Source: Lobulomyces angularis (lineage: Eukaryota > Chytridiomycota > Chytridiomycetes > Lobulomycetales > Lobulomycetaceae). Taken from it: a stretch of 54,072 nt of DNA. Location: the NCBI GenBank assembly GCA_027604685.1, contig JADHYX010000125.1, positions 1-54,072 of the forward strand. Direction: 5' to 3'. Position numbers and translations under genes: made by a program. Shown here piece after piece: positions 22,453 to 35,867 of this stretch (the first letter of the stretch is position 1; each line of letters begins with the position of its first letter). Under the pieces are notes generated by a model that worked only from the letters and a program-made list of their open reading frames with translations, was not told the origin of the DNA and did no database searches.

Positions 22453-23572
22453 TTAATAGATCTCTTTATTTTTTACTAATAAGCTATTGTTACTGCTAAT
22501 ATATATATCACAATAGAACCTAGATTCAACAAAGTCTGCCAACAGCTCCTTTAAGAGCGAATCAATATCTCTTTTTTGATGAATGCAAGGTCCCCTTTCA
22601 TTCAGATCTAAAGCTAATGCATACTTCTGCAAGCTGGGATGGGCAGTTCTATCGTCAAGCAAATGAGACCATCCTTCAGTATTTAAAATAAATTGTCTAG
22701 CAAAGTTTTTTGATATCTTTAAGCATCCAGATAAAATACAGTCTAAGTATGTCAGTGGAATTGGTATATTAAAGGAAGGGGTATGAATTATAGGCGATTC
22801 TTCTGGTATATAGTATGCCCACACTATGACATTTCCTTTTTTTAGGAGGTCTCTGATTTCTTGAAAGTTTTCTTTACTTTCAACTTCAAGCAGTGTAATA
22901 TTTTTTAATTCTATTTTAGTTCTAATGTAATCTTTTTCTCGGTAATCTAAATTTTTTAAGTCCATTACTGGATTTGTTAATTTTGTTAAAACTCCATTGC
23001 AAGTACTTTATAGATAATAAGTTTCGATAAAAAAATAGAAATAATTTTACCTATTTTCACATTTTCTAATTGCAACAGCAGTATAATTCTTTTTTTTGCA
23101 AAAGTATTCCCAGCTCCTTTTCATATATTTCACAACACTAAATAAGTAAAAAAAAAAAAATTAGCAGGTTGAATAATAAAGATGAAAATACGAACCAAGG
23201 ATAAGCAGGCTGAATAGAGTTCATAGACCTCAATCTACTGTGGTTGTTGATGAGGGAGCCTTAAAAAAAGAAGAATTAATGGTAAGTGGATGTGTAAGTA
23301 AATGCATAGAGTATATAGAATAAATAGTAAGAGTTTAATAAGGGAATGGGTGGTATGAGTAGTTATTGTGATAAATAGATAACACGTAAGTATTTTTGGT
23401 TATGTAAATGAAAAGTTGTTAAATCGCAAGAACAGTAAAAAAAAATACCATAGCCAAAAATGTAGTGGGAAATGGATTGAGAATGAGCTGCCTTTGAGTT
23501 TGAAATAGGTAGAGAAGGAGTTACTTTTGAATTGGAAATGGGTTGAGCAAGCGTTACTTTTGATTTGGGCAT
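22453..23572 (-). CDS. Gamma-glutamylcyclotransferase-like (AIG2/GGCT fold) protein
   Basis: Four exons, 23572-23449, 23259-23196, 23137-23051 and 23005-22453, give 828 nt (275 aa). After splicing the family hallmark FGYGSLIN appears across the exon 1/2 junction. The catalytic-Glu region LDYREKDYIRT follows in exon 4. The C-terminal pattern PIPLTYLDCILSGCLKIS ... FARQFI ... W ... DDR matches the long AIG2-like subgroup. The N-terminus carries three 11-residue repeats of the form SKVTxxxPISN. Enzymes of this fold release 5-oxoproline from gamma-glutamyl compounds; the substrate here is not predictable. Confidence comes from the YGSL and RE-x-x-Y motifs rather than from overall similarity. Confidence 0.78.
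23465..23563 (-). repeat. Three 33-bp coding repeats
   Basis: In-frame tandem repeats in the first exon of the GGCT-like gene. Each unit begins TCAAAAGT or TCAAAGGC and encodes 11 residues. The copies are imperfect, with most differences in the middle of the unit. Confidence 0.8.
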
Positions 23573-23860
23573 TTCCGTTGCATTTGTGTGCCAAAAAAAG
23601 TTGAGTTTAAATATCAAATTTTCAGCAATAAAACGCCATCCTTTTGCAATATGCCGTGATTGGCCAGTTTATTGCGACATCAGTGGCACATGTGGTTGAA
23701 GTCTGTGGCACCGTACTGTGGGTGGCAAATGTAGATATTAGTAAAAGATATTTATTAACCTATTCTCAATCTAAGTCCTATTCAAACTACAAATTTCCTC
23801 GCAATCACTCAATACAAAATGCGGCTTTTAACTATTGGCAATCAGCATCCACCCTGTTCT

Positions 23861-24757
23861 TTATTCGCAGTCCCAGCTCTCCTCTACCGTCTCCTTAACT
23901 CGCTTATTGTATTCTTTCTTGTTCTCCTGAAACAGTCGTGCTGCCTCTACATTGGCTGGACTACTTGGGTTAGGGTCATGTAATAGTGACTGAATCGACG
24001 TCAATATAGTGGTCACATCAAAAGTAGGAGACCAACGATTCTGCAAAATATCTAAACACAAATCTCCATTTGCATACACCTATATTATAAAATTATAATT
24101 TTAAATTAAAATTATATTATTAAAATTATTAATAATTAGAAAAAATAGTTCTGCTTACATTTGGATGAAACATTCTTGATACAAATTTTACTTTTGGTGC
24201 TTTCGTTGGATAGCTTTCATCAAATTCCAAAGTTAATCTAAATGTACCATCTAATTTTTATTTTTTTTTATAAAGATTCTTTAGTTTAAATATTTTGTTT
24301 TGTATTTATGTAATTTGAAATCAAACAATTGTATCTAAAAAAAAAAATAATGTTTTTTTTTAATAAATATTAACCTTCAAATGGAGTATCCTCTGGACCT
24401 AANNNNNNNNNNAAAAAAAAAAAAAAAAAAAAGTAAGAAAAGCAAAACTTATGCTGTAAGTGCAAATCAAAAATAAAGAAAAAATGAAACGAAATAGTAG
24501 AATAAAAGAAGATGTAGAGAAAATATAAAATGTATTCATTCCAAAAAAAAAAAGAAAAAAAATGAAAAGTGTTGTAAAAAAGGAAAAATTTTTCGAAGTA
24601 AGAGAAAAAGAGTAAGAAAAAAAAAAAAAATACCAAAAATGACCGCATTCCACATTAAAACATTGTCAGGCAAAGGGCATCCAGATATACCTTCCACCGG
24701 GTCATTGGTAATTCTTTTAAAATCTCTCATTAATCTTCTTCGACTTGGTGTTGACAT
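23861..24757 (-). CDS. RAD6: Ubiquitin-conjugating enzyme RAD6/UBE2A-B
   Basis: Exons 24757-24634, 24398-24375, 24250-24159 and 24079-23861 total 459 nt (152 aa), the normal RAD6 length. It starts [16 protein letters not shown], as in RAD6. The catalytic Cys lies in [18 protein letters not shown], after the HPN of FHPNVYANG. Exon 2 is only 24 nt (FGPEDTPFE) and abuts an assembly gap in intron 1. RAD6 is the E2 for RAD18-dependent PCNA modification, BRE1-dependent histone H2B modification and the UBR1 N-degron pathway. The C-terminus (ESWDCE) is short and acidic, unlike the long acidic tail of budding yeast. Confidence 0.96.
24403..24412. other. Assembly gap (10 N)
   Basis: In intron 1 of RAD6, one base beyond the acceptor AG of the 24-nt exon, next to an A run. 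The intron length is therefore uncertain. Confidence 0.95.
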
Positions 24758-25128
24758 TATTATTTTCCTTTTTTTTTTTTACTTCAGATTGATACTTAAA
24801 TGCTTATTATTAATATGATAAAATTTATTGTTTAAATGAAAATGTTAAAATTACTAGTTTTATATAAAAAAAAAAAATTTTTCTTTTTTCTAAAATATTT
24901 TTTTTTTTTTTTTTTTTATATTTTTCTTCCTCAACAACAAAATCAAACTGTGTTGAAAAAATTAAAAAATTAGTCATTGTAAATTTAAAAAGTAAAGTAA
25001 CTTGTTAAAAAAAATCCAGAAGAAATTAGTTTGAAATCGAATAACATAAAAAAAAAATAGGAGTATAAATTTTTTTACAAAAAAAAAAAAAATTCAATAA
25101 ACTTTTATTCAATAAATAAATTGAAGCC
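24758..25128. promoter_or_regulatory. Divergent upstream region (RAD6 / UBA4)
   Basis: 371 bp between the two start codons, with T runs at 24897-24917 and A runs at 25078-25092. It must contain both promoters; no specific site is recognisable. Confidence 0.45.
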
Positions 25129-26730
25129 ATGTTTGAATCAAAAAAATTAACAAAAGATGAAATTGAAAGATTTTCACGACAACTTTTAATTAAAGAAATT
25201 GGTGTTGAAGGTCAAATAAAGTTGAGAAACTCTAAAGTATTAGTTGTAGGAGCAGGTAAAAATGTATTGAATATAAATCAAACTTTTTTTTTAATGGAGA
25301 AATTAGGTGGATTAGGTAGTCCGGTTATATTATATTTAGCAGCTACTGGAATTGGAAAACTAGGAATTGTTGACTATGATGAAGTTGAGTCAAGTAATTT
25401 ACAAAGACAGGTAATACATAATCAATACACTGTTGGAAAATCAAAATCAGATAGTGCCAAATTAGCAGTGGAGAGGTACCCCAAAAATTGCTGATTTTTG
25501 ATAACAAAAAAAATTTGTTTGAATTATCTTATCAATAACTTTTTTATCAAGTTTAACAAGCTTTACAAACTGCATTTCATACAATATATTGTTAGATACA
25601 TCTAATGCGATGGATTTAATAAAAAATTATGATGTTGTTGTAGACTGTACTGATAATGTTGCTACAAGGTATCTATTAAATGATTCATGTGTTTTAAATG
25701 GTAAACCTTTAGTTAGTGGAAGTGGTAATTAAAAGAAGAGAATTATTATTTAACAATTTTTTTTTAATTTTTTTTTATTTAATTAACATTATAAAAAAAA
25801 TAAGCTATAAAAATGGATGGCCAGGTAATTTTTTATTTAAATAAAAAAAAAAAAATGAAAAAAAAATTAATTATCAAAAAATATACATTTTAATTTATAT
25901 GTATTATATCTTTTTTTTTTTTTTGTTGTAGCTAACAGTGTATAATTATGAAGATGGTCCTTGCTATCGATGTTTATTTCCACAACCACCACCTCCAGAA
26001 ACAGGTATAACAAAAAGTGAGTTTAAAATTAAAATATAGTGTAATAGTGAGTAATTGTGGTGATGCTGGAGTTTTGGGCGCAGTTACTGGTGTTATTGGA
26101 TGTTTACAAGCATTAGAAACTGTTAAATTAATTTGTGGAATTGGTTAGTCTTTTTTTTTAAAAGGAAGATAAAATTTTATTTTATTTCTTAAAGGTCCAT
26201 CCTATTTTAAAAAGTTATTACTCTTTGATGCTGTTACAGGAATGTTACGAGTGGTTAAACTTCGATCAAAACAACCAACTTGTGAAATTTGTTCTGAAGA
26301 ACCCAAATTAAAATGTCTTATAGATTATATACAATTTTGTGGGGGGAAAGGAGCAAATGACAAAGCTGTAGACATTAATGTTCTTGATGAGAAATATAAG
26401 GTGGATGTAAGTTTTTACAATGGAGTAAGAAAAGGTGGATTAAGACATTTACTTTTTGATGTCAGAGAAGAAGTAGAATTCAACATTTGTTCCTTAGAGG
26501 ATTCATTAAATATACCACTATTAAAATTCAAAAGCAATTTTAATTTTTTTAAAAAAAAGTTTGAAGAAGACTCTGAATTAACGATATATTGTATCTGTAG
26601 AAGAGGAAATGATAGTCAAATTGCAGTCAATTTTTTAAAAAATGAAATTGGGTTTAAAAATGTTTTTGACATTCAAGGAGGTTTTTTGAACTGGTCTAAA
26701 ATAATTGACAATGATTTTCCTATTTACTGA
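25129..26730 (+). CDS. UBA4: UBA4/MOCS3: E1-like adenylyltransferase with rhodanese domain
   Basis: Seven exons, 25129-25255, 25307-25475, 25552-25724, 25805-25824, 25932-26004, 26048-26143 and 26195-26730, give 1194 nt (397 aa). The ThiF/E1 domain has [19 protein letters not shown], the [13 protein letters not shown] stretch, and zinc-binding CxxC pairs PCYRC and [22 protein letters not shown] matches the conserved MOCS3 core. The C-terminal rhodanese domain carries the persulfide Cys in [16 protein letters not shown]4 activates URM1 for tRNA thiolation and, in species that make molybdenum cofactor, MOCS2A. Exon 4 is a 20-nt micro-exon. A second acceptor nine bases into exon 3 (start 25561) would delete three residues. 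This is the only confident gene here ending in TGA. Confidence 0.95.
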
Positions 26731-26952
26731 TAAAAAATTAATTATAAATTTTTTTTTTCTTTTTCTTTATAAATTCCATACTGATAGACTTTAAAATAAA
26801 AAATAGGAAGAAAAAAAAATAATAAAGTTATTATAAGATAAACTTTTCTATTTTTATTTTTAATTTTAATAAGTCAAAGAAAAAAAACATAGCAAAAAAA
26901 AAAAATACATCTTTTAAATATAAATTTTTTAAATTTAAAAAAGAAAAATAGA

Positions 26953-27535
26953 TTATAAATTAATTAAAATGGTAGATAATAAACCAATAAAAAAAAAACC
27001 ACTGATTTTTAAGCCGGAACTTTTTGCTTGGACATTACCATTACCAGCTGCTCCATCTGGGCCAGAAGAAGTAGGATCATTACCAGCAGTAGCTTTTGTT
27101 GTATTTATAAAAACAACATCAGTATTGTTTAAAATTTCAGAGGCACTAATTTTAAAAAAAAAAAAAAAAAAAATTTGAAAAAAAAATTTATGAAGAAAAT
27201 AAAATTACCCAGCAGCAATTAAACAATCTTCAAAAGTTGAATTAACGGTCCAACCACATTCACCAGTAGATTCTTGTAAAGTACAAAGACTTGTATCTAA
27301 AGCAGCGAAACATGGAAAATACTACATTAAAAAATTAAAAACTTAGTTAGAAAAAATAAAATCGATTGTTAAATACGTTATGGTTGTCAGAAGAAGTAGT
27401 ATTACAGTCATTTGGCCTAGGACGAGAGACCCTGGAACATCTGGTGTTGACACCGTGACAAGCAGTTGGTTGACAAATTTTGTCAGAACGGGTTGAGATC
27501 ATGGCAAGAAGGGTAAAGAAAAGTACAAATTTCAT
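26953..27535 (-). CDS. Small secreted cysteine-rich protein, probably GPI-anchored (copy 1)
   Basis: Exons 27535-27377, 27321-27209 and 27145-26953 give 465 nt (154 aa). A signal peptide (MKFVLFFTLLAMIST) precedes the mature pattern CQPTACHG ... C ... NDC ... YFPC ... LC ... GECGWTVNSTFEDC. The tail is low-complexity (Gly/Ser/Pro/Asn) and ends in a hydrophobic segment (GFFFIGLLSTILINL), as in GPI-anchored proteins. It is paralogous to the gene at 29775-30435, with the same cysteines and the shared block WTVNSTF-x-DC. Intron positions in the coding core correspond. I do not recognise the domain. A surface or host-contact role is a guess from architecture only. Confidence 0.82.
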
Positions 27536-27684
27536 ATTGTTTTCGTGTTTTGATGTAGCAAAGATTAGGAAAATTTCACTTTTTTTTATAAAATTTTTTT
27601 TTTTTTTTAATTTTTTATCTTAATTAAGGTTAAAATTTGGGACTGTCTTGAAAGTTTGTGGCGCTAATTCTGAGCCAAGCCACA

Positions 27685-27707
27685 ACTCAGTGGAGCAGCC
27701 ACTGAGT
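27685..27707. promoter_or_regulatory. Perfect 9-bp hairpin/palindrome
   Basis: ACTCAGTGG, five bases, then CCACTGAGT. It sits about 150 bp upstream of the cysteine-rich gene's ATG, in a patch of above-average GC. It could be a protein-binding palindrome or an RNA hairpin. Confidence 0.6.
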
Positions 27708-27935
27708 CTAAGTATTTGGCGACACAATAGTTCAGAAAGAAAAATATATAAAATCAGATACCGAAAATTACTAATAATTTAAAGAACAAAAAGTTCTTTT
27801 TTCGTGAATAATCCATTAAAATGCTGGGACTATTATTTCCTGCTTTTTACTTTGCTGGATCTTGACTACATTATATTTTATAATTAAATAACCAAATATA
27901 TATTTAAATTGATATAAGAGGGCGAGTATTGCAAA

Positions 27936-28872
27936 TTACACAATTGAATAAAACATCTGGCCCATGTGCTGATGATGGTTCCAGCGCCTAAGATAAGTGC
28001 ATGCATCCAGCACCTCTCGCTTCACATCCAGTGCTTCAAAAGAGGTCAGTATGGCTCTATCATTTCTGGCACTTACCGAGCAAGTCCTCTTTCCTGACAT
28101 AAAAGGCTCCTTCTTCTGCATACACTGCGCTGCCTTGGTACACTTTCCTCCCATCTTCATCTTCTTTCAACTCTTCAAGACACCGTTGAAACCTTACTAA
28201 GCCCTTGGTTAGCTTTCGCACACCATTGTTCACTCGTTCTAAACCCATTTTCCCTATCAAATTTGTTAATTTTGAAAAATGGAAATTATACTTACTCAAA
28301 GTTACTGGTAAGGTGTTAAATTCTTCTTGAGAAATTTCCTTTATGTAAATACTTTTATTTGAAAGATTATAATAAAAGTTTTCTTTGTAACCATTTTCGT
28401 TCTCTGCTTCATACTTGTCGCCTTTGTTTTTTAAAACATTATTTTTATTTTTCGGTTCTTTGTTCAACAATTCCTTTTTTTTTTCAGCGAGTACTTTAGG
28501 TTTAATTTTTATCAAATCATTTAAAGTTAAAATCAACTTGTCTAAATCGTTCAATACCGTTCCTCCATCCAACTCAATTTTTTCCTTTTCGGTTTTAAGC
28601 TTTTCTATTTTTCTGTTATAATAATCAATTTCCTTCGCAATCTTATTGAGAAAATAAAATAAAATAAAAACAAATTTATTTTAAGGATTACATTTCCTTA
28701 TTTACTTTATAAAGAAAGAATTATTTTTTTTTATTTTATAAAAAAAAGTAAAAAAAAAATAAAATACCTTTGAATTGAGATTATTAATATCGGTGGATAC
28801 CATTATATTTTTTGTGTTTTTTAAATGAATTAAATCTATAGTGGTGCTCAACACTTGATCAATTGAAGACAT
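27936..28872 (-). CDS. SKA1: SKA1 homologue, spindle and kinetochore-associated protein
   Basis: Exons 28872-28768, 28641-28077 and 28033-27936 total 768 nt (255 aa), the size of human SKA1. The N-terminus (MSSIDQVLSTTIDLI, then a Lys/Glu coiled coil) fits the Ska trimer-forming part. The C-terminal half matches the microtubule-binding winged helix. The domain opens with IKEISQEEFNTLP (human ITCNEFNGVP). Basic helices follow, with FYVRKEDL, and the end is CTYLRRWNHHQ, near the human ILRHCRR. SKA couples kinetochores to depolymerising microtubules, the job done by the Dam1 complex in many fungi. The identification rests on domain order, length and end-to-end pattern, not on a single invariant motif. 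Confidence 0.8.
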
Positions 28873-29774
28873 TTGTTTGGTTTGAAATAATGAAAAAGGA
28901 CAAGGGTTTTTGAAGTGATATTTATTTAATTTTCACAACATAAGCTTGATGGCACTTTTATTAAATTCATTACTTGCTAGATGACATTTTATATTAATTT
29001 ACTTGCTCAGAGGGCAATTACAGATGGATGAAAATTTTGAGGAAGAACTTTTTTGAAAAAATTGAACGCAAGAAACTATATTTGAAGAAGATTTTTTCGT
29101 TTAAATCTAAGCAAGTCATACCAAGTACTGTTACACGAAACAAAAAAGGAAAAAAATAAAAATTTAAATCAGTTAAAAATTAGTTTCAGATTTACATGAC
29201 AATGTTTTAAAAGGTTTTAAACCACTGTGAGTGACCAGTATCCCCTGCATTATTAGGGGAATTAATTTCTTTACAAAAAAAGAATTGCTGGGAAGGTTAG
29301 TTAAAAAACAGAATAAAAAACACAAGCAGCAACTATAAAAATTGATATTTCATAATCAGAACAGGAAAATAAACATTGTTAAAATATTAGAATCTAATTA
29401 ATTTAAAAAAAAAAAAGTAGTATGCTTGACTATTAACAATACCTACTAAGAATATATGTAATTAAGAAAAAAATAGACTGTGGGTATCTTGATATATTAA
29501 TAGTTATAGTCTAATTATCTACTTAATTATTTACTCTATTCAAGCATACTGCTGGGCGGCAGGATGGAGAATTTCAAAGGCGGTAAAACACCGAAAATCC
29601 TTATTGTCGACACTGTCTAAAATGGTACAAATGATTTTATTTTGTTTCCTTCATTTATTTGAAATTTTTTAACTTTTTTGGAATTTGAAAATTTTCAAAC
29701 ACATTCTCATTTCCGTCCATTATGTCCACAATTCCCCCTAAATTAAAAAAAAAATTAGAATTTAACTTAATTTA
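28873..29774. other. Intergenic region with structured patches
   Basis: 900 bp between SKA1 and the second cysteine-rich gene. It contains a CCCC...GGGG hairpin near 29248-29266, the foldback element at 29419-29550 and a GC-rich patch at 29551-29625. That patch has small hairpins (CTGC/GCAG and CGGT/ACCG). No protein frame is supported. Confidence 0.5.
29419..29550. repeat. Foldback element with nested inverted repeats
   Basis: The outer arms AGTATGCTTGA (29419-29429) and TCAAGCATACT (29540-29550) are perfect complements. Inside them TAATTAAG (29459-29466) pairs with CTTAATTA (29522-29529), and TAGACT (29474-29479) pairs with AGTCTA (29508-29513). The order is consistent with one long imperfect hairpin. 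It may be a MITE-like remnant or a structured transcript. Confidence 0.7.
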
Positions 29775-30435
29775 ATGAAATTTACCTCTGTAGTCCTCTT
29801 ATTATCTACCTTAATCTCCTACCTTTTAGCTGCAGATGGGGTATGTCAACCAACTGGTAAGTTTTTCCTCTCATACTTTATTTTTTTTTTATAATTTTCT
29901 TCATTATGTAGGTTGTCATGGTGTTTACACAGACTGCAGAAAAGTCGCAAGACTTCGTGGTAATGACTGCAATAGCACTTCCAATGACCATCCGGTATAT
30001 TTTTATTCCATCTTTCAATTTAACTTCTTTCATATAGTACTATCCATGTTATGCAGCACTAGGTCCAAGTATGTGTCAAATGCAAGCTGATGGTGAATGC
30101 GCCTGGACGGTCAATTCTACTTTTGCTGATTGTTTAGCAAAGTAAGTTGAATTTTTTTTTGTCAAAATTCAAAAAAAAAATTAAAAAACCACATATATTT
30201 AAATTTATTTCATTTTATTTCTAGATTCATAGCATCAAAAAAAATAAATTCAAGCGATGTACACTTTATCAATACTACTGAAGAAACCTCTAGCTCAGTC
30301 GCTCCTATTGCTACCGAAACATCGCCACCTGTCAGTGAAGGAACTACTGCAAGTCAAATAAGTAGCGCCTTTATGCAAAAATCTACCGGATTTTTAATGA
30401 TTGGTGTTTTATCAATAATTTTAATGAGCCTCTAA
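29775..30435 (+). CDS. Small secreted cysteine-rich protein, probably GPI-anchored (copy 2)
   Basis: Exons 29775-29856, 29912-29994, 30038-30141 and 30225-30435 give 480 nt (159 aa). The signal peptide is MKFTSVVLLLSTLISYLLA. The mature protein shares with the gene at 26953-27535 the blocks CQPTGCHGVYTDC, GNDCNSTSNDH, YPC-x-AAL, GECAWTVNSTFADC and DVHFINTT. The tail is Ser/Thr-rich and ends in a hydrophobic GFLMIGVLSIILMSL, typical of GPI attachment. The extra intron after CQPTG is absent from copy 1. The two copies flank SKA1 in opposite orientation. The function is unknown; the cysteine spacing may define a new small extracellular domain. Confidence 0.85.
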
Positions 30436-30630
30436 TTCTAACTTAGAACTTTCGAAATTTCAACTTAATTAAAACTATTATTTCAGTTTTAGATTTGTCC
30501 TTTAATAATTTTAGTTTACCTCTTAAACCTTTTTTTTTTTTTTTTAATCTTGATATAATTTTTTAGTCTTGATATAATTCATGTCAGTTTTATCCTTTTT
30601 GTTTTAATAATTTTGTACCACATTATAATA

Positions 30631-33528
30631 ATGTCAACAAATGAAAACTTTGTCGATAATCCTGTTGAAAAGTTAGATCACATTGCACTAGATGCTGATT
30701 TAAGCAATGCCTTCATTACATTATTGCACATTTTAGCCAAAGAAAATTTGGATTCCATTTCAACTTTATCAAACTACAGTAAAAATTCCTACTACATTAG
30801 CTATCAAGAATGGATTGATCAATTTCTATTAAACTTAAAAAATTTTTATAAATTAAATGAATTAGAATATAGAATGATTGTAAATTTACCGAATGTAAAA
30901 ATATAAAATGAATAAGAAATAAAATTAAGGAATTAATTTATTTTTTATTTTCAAAAGGTTAGTTCTGATAGTATTATTGATTCAATAAAAACTACATTAC
31001 GAGAAAAAAATTTAATTTTAACGTTTGAAACAAAAGAGGACGTGATTGTGCTGGAAAAACTAAGAAGTATACTCACTGCTGTTATTACAAACGCTCTTCT
31101 CTCTACATTAACCCCTACCGAAATTGTTAATAACAGTGAAAAAAGTGTAGAAATACGGTATGATGGTCGTTTGAGGTTTGGTAACAACTATTTAACCCTT
31201 TCATTTAATTTTTCTTTTGTTTATTAGATCATTGTTAAGAAATTTAATAAAAGTATTTATGAAAAGTTATAATGAAGATATAGTATCATCGGTATCGAGT
31301 TCATACGATGACGTTAATTCAAATGATAAAAGTATTGATTCAGTCCAACTAAATGCATCTTCAGCAACTTCAAGCAGTGAAGCTCTTTTGCAAAAAACTG
31401 CTCCTTCTAGCCAAAACAAAAACTTTTTTTTTAATAATAGAAAGAGTTTAAAAAAAAAAACTTTAACTGAAACTGAAAAATTAAATTTGGAAAAATTGAG
31501 ATCCAGTGCGAAGTTTAGAAGTTTTATTTTACAGGAATCTGAAGACATCATTTCCACCAAATTATGGCAAGACTACAATTTAGTAGATTTAAATAAACCA
31601 CATAGCATGTAAAAAATTAAAAATAAAAATAAAGCAAGTGCTTCATTTTTTACCATTATCTGTTCGATTTTTTTCATTAGAACTGATCCTGAGACTGCCG
31701 AACAAATGGAAAAAAAAAATAAATCTGATAAAATGAAAAAATGGGCAGCGATTGGATTTGCATCGCTTGGGGGAGCTGCCATTGTTGGTTTAACAGGGGG
31801 GTTAGTTATCTGCAATCCTCAGTTTTTTTATTATATTTTAGGTTAGCTGCACCACTTATTGGCGCAGGTCTAGGATCAGTTTTTACTACCGTTGGAGTTG
31901 GCGGCACTATTGCTGCAGGAGTAGCCACTCTGACAACTGTAATTCTTTTTTCACGCAAATTTATTTTTTAAAAGTCTAGTCTGCTGGAGTTGCCTTATTT
32001 GGTACTTTTTTTGGTCTTGCTGGTGGTGGTCTTAGTGCATATAAATTAAATAGGTTTGAAAAAAATTTTAGATTAACAAAAAGATTTATTATTTTAGACG
32101 GCTAAAAGATTTAGAAGAGTTCTCTTTTTTTCCTGTTGTTTCACATCACCATTCTCTTAGCGTTATCATTTGTATTAGTGGCTGGTTAAACGCTCGCGAT
32201 GATGTGAAATATTATTTTTTGCACTATATGAAAACTTATTTCTGATTTAGATTTGGGAACCTTGGACTTGTATACCTGCAATGGCTCCATGGGCAGAATG
32301 TAAGAACAATTATTTCTTTACAGTATCAATTGCCTTTAACTCTATAACAAGGCGATGCTTTGGTATATGACTCACATTTGCTATTGGAACTTGGTAAATA
32401 ACTTTTTAGTTTGTTTTTTAATTTAGGTATTCTAATTTTGATTACTTTTTATTTTTCATTTAGATAATGCAATTAATGATTTTATTGGAGCATCAGCAAT
32501 TACAGCAGGTTTATATTTATATATTGAATTGGATATTGAATAACAATAAATAAAATTTAGCTGCTAAAGGGGTATTGGCGCAAACAGTTATGGCGGGACT
32601 AGTGTCAGCGCTGACGTGGCCAATAGCAATGTTGCAATTTGGGTATCTGGTAGACAATCCATGGAGTATTGCTTTAGATAGAAGTGAAAAAGCTGGTAAG
32701 TTAGATAAAAAAAAATTAATAATATAAAAAAAAAAGCAATCTATGCAAGGTCAAAAGTAAAAAAAAATTGAAAACAAGTTAACTAATTTTTGAAATAGGT
32801 GTATTATTAGCAAGGGAAGTTATTGCCAAAAATGTTCACGGTGCTAGGCCAGTTGTACTGATTGGATACAGTATGGGGTACACAATTAAAAAAAAAAAAA
32901 TTATATTTATATTTAAAATGTTTTTATTTTTATTTTTTATTTTTATTTTTAGAGCGCGAGTTATTTGGTATTGCTGTCGAGAACTTGCGAAGTTTGGGGT
33001 ATTTGGCTCAGTGGAATCTATATATTTAATAGGAGCTCCAGTATTATACCAAAAGTCAAATTTAAGGGAAGATCAGATAGGATTGCAAGGTTGGAAAGAC
33101 TTGAGAAAAGTTTGCTCTGGTAGAATAGTTAATGCTTACTCAATAAACGATTGGTTGCTTGGTTTTTTACTTCGAAGTATCAGCATGGGTCTGGTAGTAG
33201 CTGGTCTAGGTCCAGTGCAAACTGGTGTATTTGAAGAAGAGCTGTTAATAGAAAATGTTGATTTAAGCGACATAGTTAATGGTCACACTAAGTATAAAGT
33301 ACATTAAAAAAAAAAAAATAAAAAAAAAATAATAAACTATTTTTTTTTTTTTTTAAAATTTTATAGGATTGTTTACCAGATATTTTGGAAAGAATAGGAT
33401 TTGAAAGGGATGAAGTAGTTATTCAAACAAAAAAAGACTCTTCTAGTGAAAAAAATGTCAGTCAATCTGTTAAAATCAATAAAAGCTCAAACAGTGATGA
33501 AGTATTGTTTGAAACCAAAGAATTTTAA
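30631..33528 (+). CDS. TMCO4/Mil1 family membrane alpha/beta-hydrolase (DUF726)
   Basis: Fourteen exons: 30631-30894, 30958-31157, 31228-31608, 31681-31800, 31842-31938, 31980-32053, 32098-32203, 32251-32299, 32352-32393, 32464-32508, 32561-32695, 32799-32877, 32953-33298 and 33367-33528. They total 2100 nt (699 aa). A Gly/Ala-rich membrane block (GLAAPLIGAGLG ... GGGLSAYKLNRRL) is followed by WEPW and a hydrolase core with the nucleophile elbow GYSMGARVIWYCC. The strand YLIGAPV and a late His (GHTKYK) fit the catalytic fold. Yeast Mil1 (YFL034W) belongs to this family and is linked to clathrin-adaptor trafficking; the substrate of the hydrolase is not established. The Ser-rich N-terminal insert (residues 160-200) is not conserved. 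Confidence 0.92.
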
Positions 33529-33741
33529 AAAGCAATATAATAAAATTAAAATAAAAAAAATTAAAAAAGTATGTTTTTAATATTTTAATTTTTTGTAAAT
33601 TTTTTTTTTTTTTTTTTTTGAAATTTAGTAAATAATTAAAGAAAAAAATATAATATATTTTTAAACAAAGAAAAAAATATATATATATTTATATATATAA
33701 TATTTATATTTAAAAAAAAAATATAAAGAAATTTTAATAAA

Positions 33742-35867
<2,126 letters not shown>

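Noticed and set aside
24415..24630. Phe-rich minus-strand frames next to the gap
   Set aside because: They are translations of the T-rich RAD6 intron 1.
31741..31971. Unspliced reading of the TMCO4 membrane block
   Set aside because: The intron at 31801-31841 is required to give the conserved GLAAPLIGAGLG.
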